Part shown: piece by piece, positions 54,335 through 63,088 of the stretch
How positions within the stretch are numbered: position 1 is the stretch's first letter
Layout: the number at the start of each line of letters is the position of its first letter
Assembly (NCBI GenBank): GCA_964631865.1
Contig: CAZWAK010000009.1
Coordinates: forward strand, 1 to 64,000
DNA from: JAFDVL01 sp964631865
GTDB lineage: Bacteria > Acidobacteriota > Blastocatellia > RBC074
Direction of reading: 5' to 3'
Length of the DNA: 64,000 bases
The notes under the pieces: model-generated
The model's input: the letters and a program-made list of their open reading frames with translations, nothing else
Database searches by the model: none
Told to the model about the DNA's origin: nothing
Made by a program: the position numbers and the translations under genes

Positions 54335-55312
54335 ATGAAATCCATTATGTCTTCGCCTCAAAAATGTTTGCGAGTAACTTTGTCTGCGGCGATTTTGACC
54401 GTCACGACAATGCTCTCATCTACGCCACAACAGGCTCAACGTGTGGCGGGGGATTTGTGGTTGACGGGGTCTGTCACCTTGAATGGAACGCCCGTGACGT
54501 CGGGGATTACTGTGTTCGATAGCAGTCGGATCAAAACGGCGCGCAGCAGTTCCGCCACCGTCAATCTGGGGAAATTGGGGCGAATCAAATTGGAGCCGGA
54601 AGCCGAAATGATTCTCCAATTTGCCCAGGGCTTGATCGGCGGCACTCAGCTTGCCGGGCTGATTGCGGTCAGCGCGAACAAAGGCGTCAAGGCCAAAGTC
54701 TCTACGCCGCACGTGTTGGTCGAAGCGGATGGGACAGCGGTCGGCTTGGTCAGCATTGACGTGAAACCGGAATACACGTGTGTCATGGTCAATCGTGGCA
54801 CGGCGCGGCTGACCGCCGGACAAAAAGTTTCCACGTTGCAGCAGGGGCAGGCGCTTTCATTCGATGCGCGCGGCCCGGAAAAAAGCAGCCACTGCGAAGG
54901 GCTGAAGTCCTCCTCGCTCGCCAAGCCTGTGCCTGCGGCGGGCGCTGTTACGGCGGCGACTTTGATTCCGTTGACGGTGAGTGCAGTCGCCTCTGCGCGC
55001 GGCGTGGTCGTGACGCCGCACACTACGCCGAGTGAAGTCGTGCCGCAATCTTCTCCGCCACCGACGGCGAACAACACAAACAATCCGACCACGCCGATCA
55101 AGCCGCCACCGCCGTTCAGCGTTTGTAATTGTAAATATGATCGTGATGGCAAACCGCTTTCCAACGACCAGCGTGTCACGATTCGCCACGTGTTGCCGAA
55201 CGGGAGATGTCAAACGTTGACAGTGGATTGCAACGGCTTACTCGGTCATTTCAATTTGAATGGGACGCCACGCGCGAATCACGCTCAAGATGAATGCGGA
55301 ATGTGTCTGTAA
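54335..55312 (+). CDS. Secreted FecR-like domain protein with Cys-rich tail
   Basis: A 325-residue exported protein (signal peptide about 1-36). Residues about 40-195 resemble a FecR domain: a GDLWLTGSVTLNG start, a SRIKTARSSSATVNLGKLGRIKL segment, then VNRGTARLTAGQKVSTLQQGQ. A Pro/Thr-rich linker (about 235-270) leads to a C-terminal 55-residue domain with six Cys (CNCKY, GRC, VDC, DECGMC). The role is unknown; it opens the exopolysaccharide locus. AGGAGG lies six bases before the ATG. Confidence 0.75.
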   Translation: MKSIMSSPQKCLRVTLSAAILTVTTMLSSTPQQAQRVAGDLWLTGSVTLNGTPVTSGITVFDSSRIKTARSSSATVNLGKLGRIKLEPEAEMILQFAQGLIGGTQLAGLIAVSANKGVKAKVSTPHVLVEADGTAVGLVSIDVKPEYTCVMVNRGTARLTAGQKVSTLQQGQALSFDARGPEKSSHCEGLKSSSLAKPVPAAGAVTAATLIPLTVSAVASARGVVVTPHTTPSEVVPQSSPPPTANNTNNPTTPIKPPPPFSVCNCKYDRDGKPLSNDQRVTIRHVLPNGRCQTLTVDCNGLLGHFNLNGTPRANHAQDECGMCL

Positions 55313-55328
55313 CGTCGCGAGGTCGTAA

Positions 55329-56627
55329 ATGATTCTGACGCTCAAGCTGGAGACCTGGATCAAACGGAGCGCCGCGCTGGCGGTGCTGCTCTCGCTGTGC
55401 GTAGCGTTAGCGGGGCTGACCCTGTCACACTTCATCGTCAATACATTGTCCGATGAGGGCTTGGTTGTGCGGCGCTCGACGTTGCTTGCGGCGGCGGCGT
55501 ACTTTCCACAATCGGCTCGTTTGCAGGCGCGCTTGGCGAAGGCTGAATTGGCGGAAGCTGCCGAAGAAGCCGACGTGACGCGAGCGGAGGCAGCGGTGCT
55601 CCACGCGGTTCGGCTCGCGCCCTGGAACAGCAATCATCAATTGTTGCTGGCCGCGGTGCGCAATATGCAAGGCGATCTCGACGCGACCGAAGTTGCCGCG
55701 CGCAGAGCCGTGCGGCTGGCTCCGCATTCGGCGCAGGCGCACTGGCAACTGGCCAATGTGCTTGTGCGACAAAACAAACTGGATGACGCGCTCAACGAAT
55801 TTCAGTTCGCGGTGGCCTCAGATTCCGGCGCGGGCAGGTTGCCGGGCGCGCTGGACTTGGTTTGGAATCTTTCCGACGGCAAGGTGGACAAGCTGATTCA
55901 GGTGGTCGGAATTCATTCGCAAAGACGCTTGTTGCTCGCGCAGTATTTGCTCAAGCAAGCGCGTCCTGTCGAAGCGGCGGCGATTTACCGGAGCATCGAA
56001 CGCGCCACGTTGCTGGCCTCGGCGGAAGCCACCGAATTCCTCAACGCGCTCGTGGCTTCCGGCCAACTCGAATTGGCCAGAGGGGTGTGGGAACACTTGA
56101 TCGCCGCAGAAAAACCAGCGGATGGGCAAGTGCTCTACAACGGCGGGTTCGAGCGCGAACTCGTGCCCGCGTTGTCGCAGTTCGATTGGAGAATCCGGCA
56201 CAGCGAATACGCGATTTTAAGTTTAGATACTGCCGTAGCACATACTGGAAAACGTTCGCTGCGCATCAATCTCACGGGACGCGATACAACTGTACTCGGA
56301 AAAGAAATCCAGCAAACAGTGATGGTAAAACCTGGGGCACGCTATCGGCTGGAATGCTATGCCAAATCAGACAAGCTGATGACCACCGAGGCTATTCACA
56401 TTGCGGTGACGGAGGCGGCTTCATCAAGGCTGCTGGCAACCTCGAATGCCATCGTTGCAGGCTCCAGCGATTGGCAGCCCTACACGCTGGATTTCGTGAC
56501 GGCGAGTAACGGCAAAGCAGTAATGGTCACGATCAAACGCACGCCCCGTTTCAGCTATGACGAGCCTGCGCGGGGAACGATTTGGCTGGACGATTTCATT
56601 TTGCGGGAAGCGGAGCCGCGCAAATGA
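55329..56627 (+). CDS. TPR membrane protein with carbohydrate-binding-like C-terminal domain
   Basis: A 432-residue protein with one N-terminal membrane helix (about 14-38), a periplasmic TPR region (about 48-245: HAVRLAPWNSNHQLLLAAVR, AARRAVRLAPHSAQAHWQLA) and a C-terminal jelly-roll like CBM4/9-type domain (about 275-428: NGGFERELVP, then GKRSLRINLTGRD, ending in GTIWLDDF). It probably binds nascent or exported polysaccharide, or helps the polymerase encoded next. The stop overlaps the polymerase start (ATGA). Confidence 0.75.
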   Translation: MILTLKLETWIKRSAALAVLLSLCVALAGLTLSHFIVNTLSDEGLVVRRSTLLAAAAYFPQSARLQARLAKAELAEAAEEADVTRAEAAVLHAVRLAPWNSNHQLLLAAVRNMQGDLDATEVAARRAVRLAPHSAQAHWQLANVLVRQNKLDDALNEFQFAVASDSGAGRLPGALDLVWNLSDGKVDKLIQVVGIHSQRRLLLAQYLLKQARPVEAAAIYRSIERATLLASAEATEFLNALVASGQLELARGVWEHLIAAEKPADGQVLYNGGFERELVPALSQFDWRIRHSEYAILSLDTAVAHTGKRSLRINLTGRDTTVLGKEIQQTVMVKPGARYRLECYAKSDKLMTTEAIHIAVTEAASSRLLATSNAIVAGSSDWQPYTLDFVTASNGKAVMVTIKRTPRFSYDEPARGTIWLDDFILREAEPRK

Positions 56628-58006
56628 ACAAACGGCTCGAGCATATAATCCTCTACGGCTTGATCGGCACGGTGATCTTCACGGCGCTCGCGCACGGCGC
56701 GGTCGAACCATGGTCAGTCGCGATTTTCAAACTACTGATGATCAGCTTGACGCTGCTCTGGGGTCTGCAAGCGATCATCCACCGACAACTCACGCTGCAC
56801 GTTCCGCGTGTGGTGTTTCCGCTGGGACTGCTGTTGGTTTGGGGACTGATCCAAAGCTTTGTTTACACGGATCAAGCCGGGCAGCGTCACAGTCTTTCGC
56901 TGGATGTGGAAAGCACGCGCCAAACGACGACCGTGCTGTTCGTTTTGTTGCTGGCCTTGCTGCTGGCGGCGCAACTTTTGGTGCGACGCGAGTCTCTGGC
57001 GCGGCTGCCGATGTTTTGCGCGGGCTACGGCTTGGCGCTGGCGCTCTTCGCCTTGATTCAGCATTTCGCGTGGGACGGGCATTTTTTCTGGTGGCGACAG
57101 ACGACCAATCTGGTCACGGCTCCGTTCGGGCCGTTTGTGGCGCACAACCATTTTGCGGGTTACATGGAATTGCTGCTCCCGCTTCCGATGGCGTTCGTCA
57201 TTTTGCCAGTGGGGCGGATGGAAGCGCGCGTGTTTTACGGCTTTGCGGCAGTCTTAATGGCCGGAGCCGCCATCACTTCGCTTTCGCGCGGCGGCTTCAT
57301 CAGCCTCTTTGCCCAATTACTGTTCCTGGCCGCGGCGACGCCCTTCCTTGCGCAGCAACGGCGGGCTTCCATTCGTCATCGCACGACCAAACTTGCCACG
57401 TCATGGCTCGCCGTGCTCGTCCTGGTTGTGGCCATCGGAGCCAGCGTGTTTTGGATTGGATGGGAGCCGGTGGTCAATCGCATCGCGCAAAGAAAAATCG
57501 TGGCGACCAACGCGCAAGAGGAGTCGTTTTTCGTCAGTCGCGGTTGGATTTGGCGCGATACCGTGACGATGATTCGCGCGCATTTCGTGACGGGCGTGGG
57601 CTTGGGAGCGTTCGAGACCAGCTTCCCGCTGTACAGTCAGAGCGACGGTTCGTTGCAAGTCGCGCAAGCCCACAATGATTACTTACAGCTTGTCGCGGAA
57701 ACCGGGATCGTGGGAGCTGTTTTGCTGCTTTGGTTTCTCGGCATGGTTGTGAGCCAGACGTTGCGCGGCTTGCGAGCGAGCGAGCCACTGTTCGCCGCGC
57801 TGGCGTTGGGCAGCGGCGGGAGCCTCGTTGGGATGATGGTTCACAGCATCTTTGACTTCAATCTTCAGTTGCCTTCGCACGCGCTGCTGCTGGTTTTGCT
57901 CACGGCAGTGCTGGCGCGCGTGCAGGCGTCGGACGCCAGCCCGGCGGTTGTGCCAGTGATCGAAGGCATCGCGGAAAAAGTCTTCGTCAATCCAGTCAGT
58001 TCGTAA
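56624..58006 (+). CDS. O-antigen ligase/Wzy-like polymerase
   Basis: A 460-residue protein with about 10-12 membrane segments and a large periplasmic loop carrying the Wzy_C/O-antigen ligase pattern: FGPFVAHNHFAGYMELLLP, ITSLSRGGF, and GVGLGAFETSFPLYSQ with AHNDYLQLVAETGIVG. Such proteins polymerise or ligate lipid-linked sugar units at the periplasmic side. With Wza, Wzc and Wzx downstream this is most likely the polymerase of a Wzx/Wzy pathway. Confidence 0.88.
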   Translation: MNKRLEHIILYGLIGTVIFTALAHGAVEPWSVAIFKLLMISLTLLWGLQAIIHRQLTLHVPRVVFPLGLLLVWGLIQSFVYTDQAGQRHSLSLDVESTRQTTTVLFVLLLALLLAAQLLVRRESLARLPMFCAGYGLALALFALIQHFAWDGHFFWWRQTTNLVTAPFGPFVAHNHFAGYMELLLPLPMAFVILPVGRMEARVFYGFAAVLMAGAAITSLSRGGFISLFAQLLFLAAATPFLAQQRRASIRHRTTKLATSWLAVLVLVVAIGASVFWIGWEPVVNRIAQRKIVATNAQEESFFVSRGWIWRDTVTMIRAHFVTGVGLGAFETSFPLYSQSDGSLQVAQAHNDYLQLVAETGIVGAVLLLWFLGMVVSQTLRGLRASEPLFAALALGSGGSLVGMMVHSIFDFNLQLPSHALLLVLLTAVLARVQASDASPAVVPVIEGIAEKVFVNPVSS

Positions 58007-58018
58007 ACGGAGGTAGGG

Positions 58019-59077
58019 ATGAAACGGCACACTCAGAAGCAACGTAGCACGATTCTCGCGCTCGCTATGTTTTGGCTGACCGTGAATGTCGCGTGGAGTC
58101 AGGCCAGCGGAAATCCAGGCGGGACAGCGGCGAAGCCAGAAACTCCAGCGCCTGCTACGGCAACGCCCGGTGCGTTGGTGGCTTTGGACGAAGATTATCG
58201 CATCGGGATCAACGACGTTGTTGAGATTCAAATCGAAGACGCCGCCGAGTTGTCCGGCTCTTACCGCATTGCGAAGTCGGGCACGTTTCTGATGCCGTTT
58301 TTAGGCCGCATCACGGCGCAGAAGAAAACGCCGGAGGAGTTGGCCAAATTCATCGCGGACGGCTTGCGCGACCGCTACCTGAGCAATCCCAACGTCCGGG
58401 TCGTCGTTCGGCAATACAACAGCCGCTCGTTTTTTATTCAGGGCGCAGTGCGCAATCCGGGCGTGTATCAAGTCGAAGGAAAACCCTCGCTGCTCGTCTT
58501 GCTGACCTTGGCGGGCGGCTTGGCCGAGAATCATAGCTCGACGGGCTTTATTCTCCGCCCGAATAAACAAGCCCCAACGTCCACACCGCCCGCAAGCGAT
58601 TCGTCGCATCAAGCGGCTATGGATGCGCAACCGGCTGCGGCGCAAAACGAATATTCGCTCTTGAAGGTGAACGTCAACGGGTTACTCGTGGGGCGGTTTG
58701 AGCAGAACATGTATTTGGAACCCGGCGACATCGTCAACATTCCGCCGAACGAAGTCTTTTTCGTCGCGGGCGAAGTCCAAACGCCCGGCTCTTTTGCGCT
58801 GAAAGAAGGCACGACCTTGCGGCACGCCATTTCGCTGGCACAAGGCACAAACTTCAAAGCCGATGTAAAGCGCGGCATCATTTTCCGCGAAGACCCCGGC
58901 AGCGGAAAAAAGAGAGAAGTCAACGTGGACATTGCCGCCGTGATGAATGGCAGGCAGGAAGACGTTGCCATCTTACCCAACGACATCATCTACGTGCCCA
59001 ACAGCAAGATGAAAACCGTCACCACGCCCTTGCTTCAGGCGTTGGGGCTGAACGCGGTGCGAATCCCGGTTTATTAG
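58019..59077 (+). CDS. Polysaccharide export outer-membrane protein (Wza/GumB-like)
   Basis: A 352-residue protein with a signal peptide (about 1-28), a Pro/Ala-rich linker, the poly-export domain (about 58-135: DYRIGINDVVEIQIEDAAEL) and two SLBB-type repeats (FFIQGAVRNPGVYQVEGKPS and FFVAGEVQTPGSFALKEGTT). No lipobox is seen, so it may differ from lipoprotein Wza. It would form the outer-membrane channel for the polymer. A strong GGAGGTAGGG site precedes the ATG. Confidence 0.92.
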   Translation: MKRHTQKQRSTILALAMFWLTVNVAWSQASGNPGGTAAKPETPAPATATPGALVALDEDYRIGINDVVEIQIEDAAELSGSYRIAKSGTFLMPFLGRITAQKKTPEELAKFIADGLRDRYLSNPNVRVVVRQYNSRSFFIQGAVRNPGVYQVEGKPSLLVLLTLAGGLAENHSSTGFILRPNKQAPTSTPPASDSSHQAAMDAQPAAAQNEYSLLKVNVNGLLVGRFEQNMYLEPGDIVNIPPNEVFFVAGEVQTPGSFALKEGTTLRHAISLAQGTNFKADVKRGIIFREDPGSGKKREVNVDIAAVMNGRQEDVAILPNDIIYVPNSKMKTVTTPLLQALGLNAVRIPVY

Positions 59078-59105
59078 ACGAACGGCTGCAAGATAGGAAA
59101 GACGC

Positions 59106-61514
59106 ATGTCGGAGAAACGACTCATAAAAATTCAACCCCGCGAAGACAACGCATTTTTGCGTCCGGTGAGCTTGGCAGAAATGGCAACGCCCGGCAGTTA
59201 TCACGATCACCCGCTCAGCAAACCGGAGGCTGAAGAAATGGGCGCGCAACTGCGCGAGTGGTGGCGCAAAGTCCTGCGGCACAAATGGTTGATCGCGTTG
59301 ATTACCCTGATCGTCACTTCGATTGTCGCGGTGGAGGCCTTTCGGGATAAATCTATTTACTTGGCCACTGCGACCGTAGAAATTGAAAAAGCAAACCGCA
59401 CCTTGTTCCGCTCCGGTGATGTAGAAATCGAGACAGAAGATAGTGACTATGGATATGAAACGAATCGGGCGATGAAATCGAAGATTCGGCTGCTCCAAAC
59501 GCGCCCGTTGTTGGAGGACGTGGCCGTCATTTTGCGCCTGGAGCAGAGCGCGGAGTTTATGGCTGTCACCGAGCGCAAAGACCTCTTCGAGGCGCTCAAG
59601 AGTTTGGGCGCTTCCCTCCGTTTGCGCGGACAGAAAAAAGCCGCTCCAGCAGTCGCCGAAATCCCCGAAGTACAGTTGAGTAATACGCTGCTTCGTTCGA
59701 CGGAGGAAAGCACGCGCCTGGCCTCCGCCGTAGATATTTTGCAAAGCGGTCTTGCCGCCGAACCTATCGAAGACACGCGGATGCTCGCCATCTCCTTCAA
59801 GCATAGCAACCCCGCCCTGGCCGCTTCGGTGGCCAACACGATTGCCAAAGTATTTATCGAACGAAGCTATCGCGGCAGAACAGCGACCCTCGAAGATGCC
59901 AATTCCTGGCTCAGCACGAAAACGCGCGAACTGAAAGCCAAGCTCGAACAAGTCGAACAAAACCTGGCCGCCTACACCAATCAGCGCAACATTTTCTCGA
60001 CCGACGGCAAAGAAAGTTTGGTGACAGAAAAACTCTCGGCACTGCACGCGCAAGTCATGCAGGCCGATACGAAACGGATTTTGAGTCAATCGTTGTATGA
60101 AGAAGTGACGAAAGGCAATGTGGACAAATTGCCGGAAGCCTACGCCGATCCACAAACGCTCGCGTTGCAAGGAAAGCTCAATGAATTGACGACGCAAATG
60201 GCACAAATGCGCGTCAAGCTCGGCCCGGAACATCCCGAAATTGTCAAACTAAGCCGACAAATCGCCGCCATTCAAAAACAGATGGAGGACAGTCGCAGCA
60301 AATTAGCCGACCGCCTCAAAGCCGATTACGAACGCGCAACGCGCGAAGCCCAATCCTTAAATGCGGCCTTGACACAGGCCAAGAACGAAGCGGCGCAACA
60401 AAACCACAACAACATCCGGTTTAGTATCCTCAAGCAGGAAGTCGAAACGGCCAAACAGCTCTACACCGATTTTCTCCAAAAGACCAATCAGGCTAATTTG
60501 CAGGCCGCGAGTCAACAAGCCAACGATAAAGGAATACAGTTGCTGGAACCGGCCTTAGTGCCCGCTGTTCCGGTTGGCCCGCATCGCTGGCGAACGATTA
60601 CGATTGGGTTACTGCTCAGTTTGGCCGCAGGTGTTGGCCTCGCCTTCTTGCTGGAGTTTCTCAACAATACGATGAAAAGCATTGAGGATGTAGCTTCCTA
60701 TTTAGGGTTGCCCACCTTAGCAATCGTTCCATCGTTCAATAAGAAACAATTGCAACGACAGGCAGATGAAGCGTTGGCCGTCGTGCCATCGGCCTTTGGC
60801 GCGGTCAGTAACAAAGTGGGCGCACAATGCGGGCGACTTATGGTGCATAATGAACATACCCCTTTTGCCGAGGCATATCGTTCGATCCGAACTTCGATTT
60901 TATTATCCTCTGCGGGGACGCCACCGCGCACGATTCTCGTGACCAGTAGCCAGCCGAGCGAAGGCAAAACCACCACCGCAATTAACACGGCCATTGCCCT
61001 GTCGCAACTTAAAGCTCGCACACTAATTATAGATGCCGATATGCGTCGCCCTTCAATGCATAAAGTATTTGGCCTTGCCCCGTCGCAAGGACTCTCAACC
61101 TATTTATCCAGTAAAGAGATAGGGATTGGCACACTGATCCAGAAACTTCCTCTCTCTGACTTATACTTATTGCCCGCCGGAGTAATCCCGCCTGACCCGG
61201 CAGAATTGGTAAGCTCAAGTAGAATGAAGGAGTTACTGGAAATGCTCACGCTTGAATTTCAACACATCATTATAGATTCGCCGCCGATGATCAATGTTAC
61301 CGATTCGATAGTTTTATCTACATTGGCAGATGGCGTAATTTTTGTCGTCAAAGGCGGCGAGACCAAACGCAGCATCGTCCGTCGCGCCTGTCAGGAACTC
61401 TCCGCCGTCCGCACCCGCATCATTGGCGTCGTCATCAATAATCTGAATTTGAAAACAGAAGGTTACGATGATTATTATTATCAACGGTATCATTCAGATT
61501 ATAAACAGGAATAA
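59106..61514 (+). CDS. Polysaccharide co-polymerase with tyrosine autokinase domain (Wzc-like)
   Basis: An 802-residue BY-kinase fusion. The N-terminal Wzz domain has membrane segments at about 60-80 and 495-518 and a long periplasmic coiled coil between. The cytosolic kinase has Walker A SSQPSEGKTTTAIN, Walker A' LIIDADMRRPSMH and Walker B IIIDSPPM. The C-terminus carries six Tyr in the last 17 residues (GYDDYYYQRYHSDYKQE), the autophosphorylation cluster. It controls chain length and export together with Wza and Wzy. Confidence 0.94.
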   Translation: MSEKRLIKIQPREDNAFLRPVSLAEMATPGSYHDHPLSKPEAEEMGAQLREWWRKVLRHKWLIALITLIVTSIVAVEAFRDKSIYLATATVEIEKANRTLFRSGDVEIETEDSDYGYETNRAMKSKIRLLQTRPLLEDVAVILRLEQSAEFMAVTERKDLFEALKSLGASLRLRGQKKAAPAVAEIPEVQLSNTLLRSTEESTRLASAVDILQSGLAAEPIEDTRMLAISFKHSNPALAASVANTIAKVFIERSYRGRTATLEDANSWLSTKTRELKAKLEQVEQNLAAYTNQRNIFSTDGKESLVTEKLSALHAQVMQADTKRILSQSLYEEVTKGNVDKLPEAYADPQTLALQGKLNELTTQMAQMRVKLGPEHPEIVKLSRQIAAIQKQMEDSRSKLADRLKADYERATREAQSLNAALTQAKNEAAQQNHNNIRFSILKQEVETAKQLYTDFLQKTNQANLQAASQQANDKGIQLLEPALVPAVPVGPHRWRTITIGLLLSLAAGVGLAFLLEFLNNTMKSIEDVASYLGLPTLAIVPSFNKKQLQRQADEALAVVPSAFGAVSNKVGAQCGRLMVHNEHTPFAEAYRSIRTSILLSSAGTPPRTILVTSSQPSEGKTTTAINTAIALSQLKARTLIIDADMRRPSMHKVFGLAPSQGLSTYLSSKEIGIGTLIQKLPLSDLYLLPAGVIPPDPAELVSSSRMKELLEMLTLEFQHIIIDSPPMINVTDSIVLSTLADGVIFVVKGGETKRSIVRRACQELSAVRTRIIGVVINNLNLKTEGYDDYYYQRYHSDYKQE

Positions 61515-61550
61515 GTAAGAAGCCAGAGTCAATATTTTGCCAGAACCTTG

Positions 61551-63080
61551 ATGCACAGATCAGAAAACCCTACCCCAAGCATCGGAATGACAACAAAGGT
61601 TGTCAAGGGAGCGCTTTGGACATTTCTCGGTCACATCGCACCGCTCTGTGTATCCTTTGCAACTACGCCCCTTGTCATTCGCCTGCTAGGGGTTGAAAGT
61701 TATGGAATTTTGATTCTTGTTGGGTTGATTCCGAACTACTTTCTCTTCGCAGATTTTGGGATGTCAATAGCCTCCACTAAGTTCGCGGCGGAGGCGTATG
61801 CCGAAAGAGATACTAAAAGAGAAGGACGTATTATTTATACAGCCGCGTTGATTACTGTAATAACATCAATGCCGATAGCTTTGTGTATATTCTTCTTTTC
61901 AAACCTACTTCTGACGTTATTTAAAGTGCCAGCGCATTTGCGAGGCGAAGCCATTTTGGCTCTGAAGCTCGCATCTTTTACCTTTGTAATAAACCTTTTG
62001 TGCGGGATACTTAACACGCCACAGTTAACACGGCTGAGAATGGATTTAAATACTTATATTAACGCCGGTACACGAATTGTGGGGTACATCGCGACTCCAA
62101 TAATGATAAGCACAGGCTTTGGTGTGGTAGGCGGGGTTGCGACATTACTGATTGTAAGTTTAATATGCCTTGTTAGCCATATATTCGTCTTCAGGTATTT
62201 ATTGAGCGACCTCCCATATCTTGCTATTGATCGTTCTATAATTCGCCCTTTACTGAAATATGGGAAGGGACTGGTTACAGCAGGTGTGGCCTCTGTTTTG
62301 CTGGTAAATGCAGAAAAAGGAATCCTTGCAGCTACCGTATCAACTAACTCTTTGGCCTATTATTCTGTAGCCTTCATCTTAGCGTCAGTAGCCATGATGC
62401 TCTCTAGTGCAATGAGTCATTCATTGATTCCGGCCTTTTCACAATTATTATTGCCCGAAAAGCGAGCCGAGCTTGAGTCACTTTTCGGGCGCAGTCTAAA
62501 ACTCAATATGATTGGGCTTGTGCCGGGGATCGTATGCTTATTTATCATCGCCCGCCCATTCTTTACAACCTGGGCCGGAAAGGAGTTCGGAGACGAAAGC
62601 ACTCTCGTGTTTTACTGCCTTCTCGGCGGACTCTTTGTAAACTTACCAGCCTGCATTCCATACTGCATTCTCTTGGCGCGGGGCAAGGCAAATACAATCG
62701 CCGTTCTATATTGGTCAGAGTTAGCCCCATATCTGATTCTGGTGTTTACTTTGACAAAACACTATGGGGTTATCGGCGCAGCAATAGCCTGGAGTATACG
62801 AATGTTGATTGACGGGCTGATTTTCTTTTGGCTCGTAAAAAGGGAATCAACTATAGGCCTATCTGTTATTCGTTACAGTGATTATTCAATCGTATTTCTC
62901 ATATTACTCTTTTCACCGGCAATGCTCTTGGCCTTCGTTTTTGAGAGTAGAGTCGTTTGGGTTATATGTGCGTTTTTGTCGTGTAGCATCGTTTATAGCA
63001 TGATCGTTTGGCATAAAGTGCTACAAGCTGGCGAGCGAGCCTGGTTGGAAAAACGATTTTTGACTGCCTTTAGAGAATAA
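61551..63080 (+). CDS. Oligosaccharide flippase (Wzx/MATE-like)
   Basis: A 509-residue protein with about 12-14 membrane helices of the polysaccharide-biosynthesis flippase family. The start WTFLGHIAPLCVSFATTPLVIRLLG and GMSIASTKFAAE blocks are typical. It flips lipid-linked repeat units to the periplasm. The start is the ATG at 61551; a TTG three bases upstream is in frame. GC falls clearly from here to the window end, as is common for exchanged serotype-like genes. Confidence 0.9.
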   Translation: MHRSENPTPSIGMTTKVVKGALWTFLGHIAPLCVSFATTPLVIRLLGVESYGILILVGLIPNYFLFADFGMSIASTKFAAEAYAERDTKREGRIIYTAALITVITSMPIALCIFFFSNLLLTLFKVPAHLRGEAILALKLASFTFVINLLCGILNTPQLTRLRMDLNTYINAGTRIVGYIATPIMISTGFGVVGGVATLLIVSLICLVSHIFVFRYLLSDLPYLAIDRSIIRPLLKYGKGLVTAGVASVLLVNAEKGILAATVSTNSLAYYSVAFILASVAMMLSSAMSHSLIPAFSQLLLPEKRAELESLFGRSLKLNMIGLVPGIVCLFIIARPFFTTWAGKEFGDESTLVFYCLLGGLFVNLPACIPYCILLARGKANTIAVLYWSELAPYLILVFTLTKHYGVIGAAIAWSIRMLIDGLIFFWLVKRESTIGLSVIRYSDYSIVFLILLFSPAMLLAFVFESRVVWVICAFLSCSIVYSMIVWHKVLQAGERAWLEKRFLTAFRE

Positions 63081-63088
63081 GCTGAAGT

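Noticed and set aside
56557..57678. A 373-codon plus-strand frame overlapping the polymerase gene
   Set aside because: The polymerase frame shows membrane helices and family motifs; the other frame shows only Arg/Gly/Ala-rich low-quality sequence.
59019..60233. A 404-codon minus-strand frame opposite the Wzc-like gene
   Set aside because: Antisense to a well-supported BY-kinase and without any recognisable domain.
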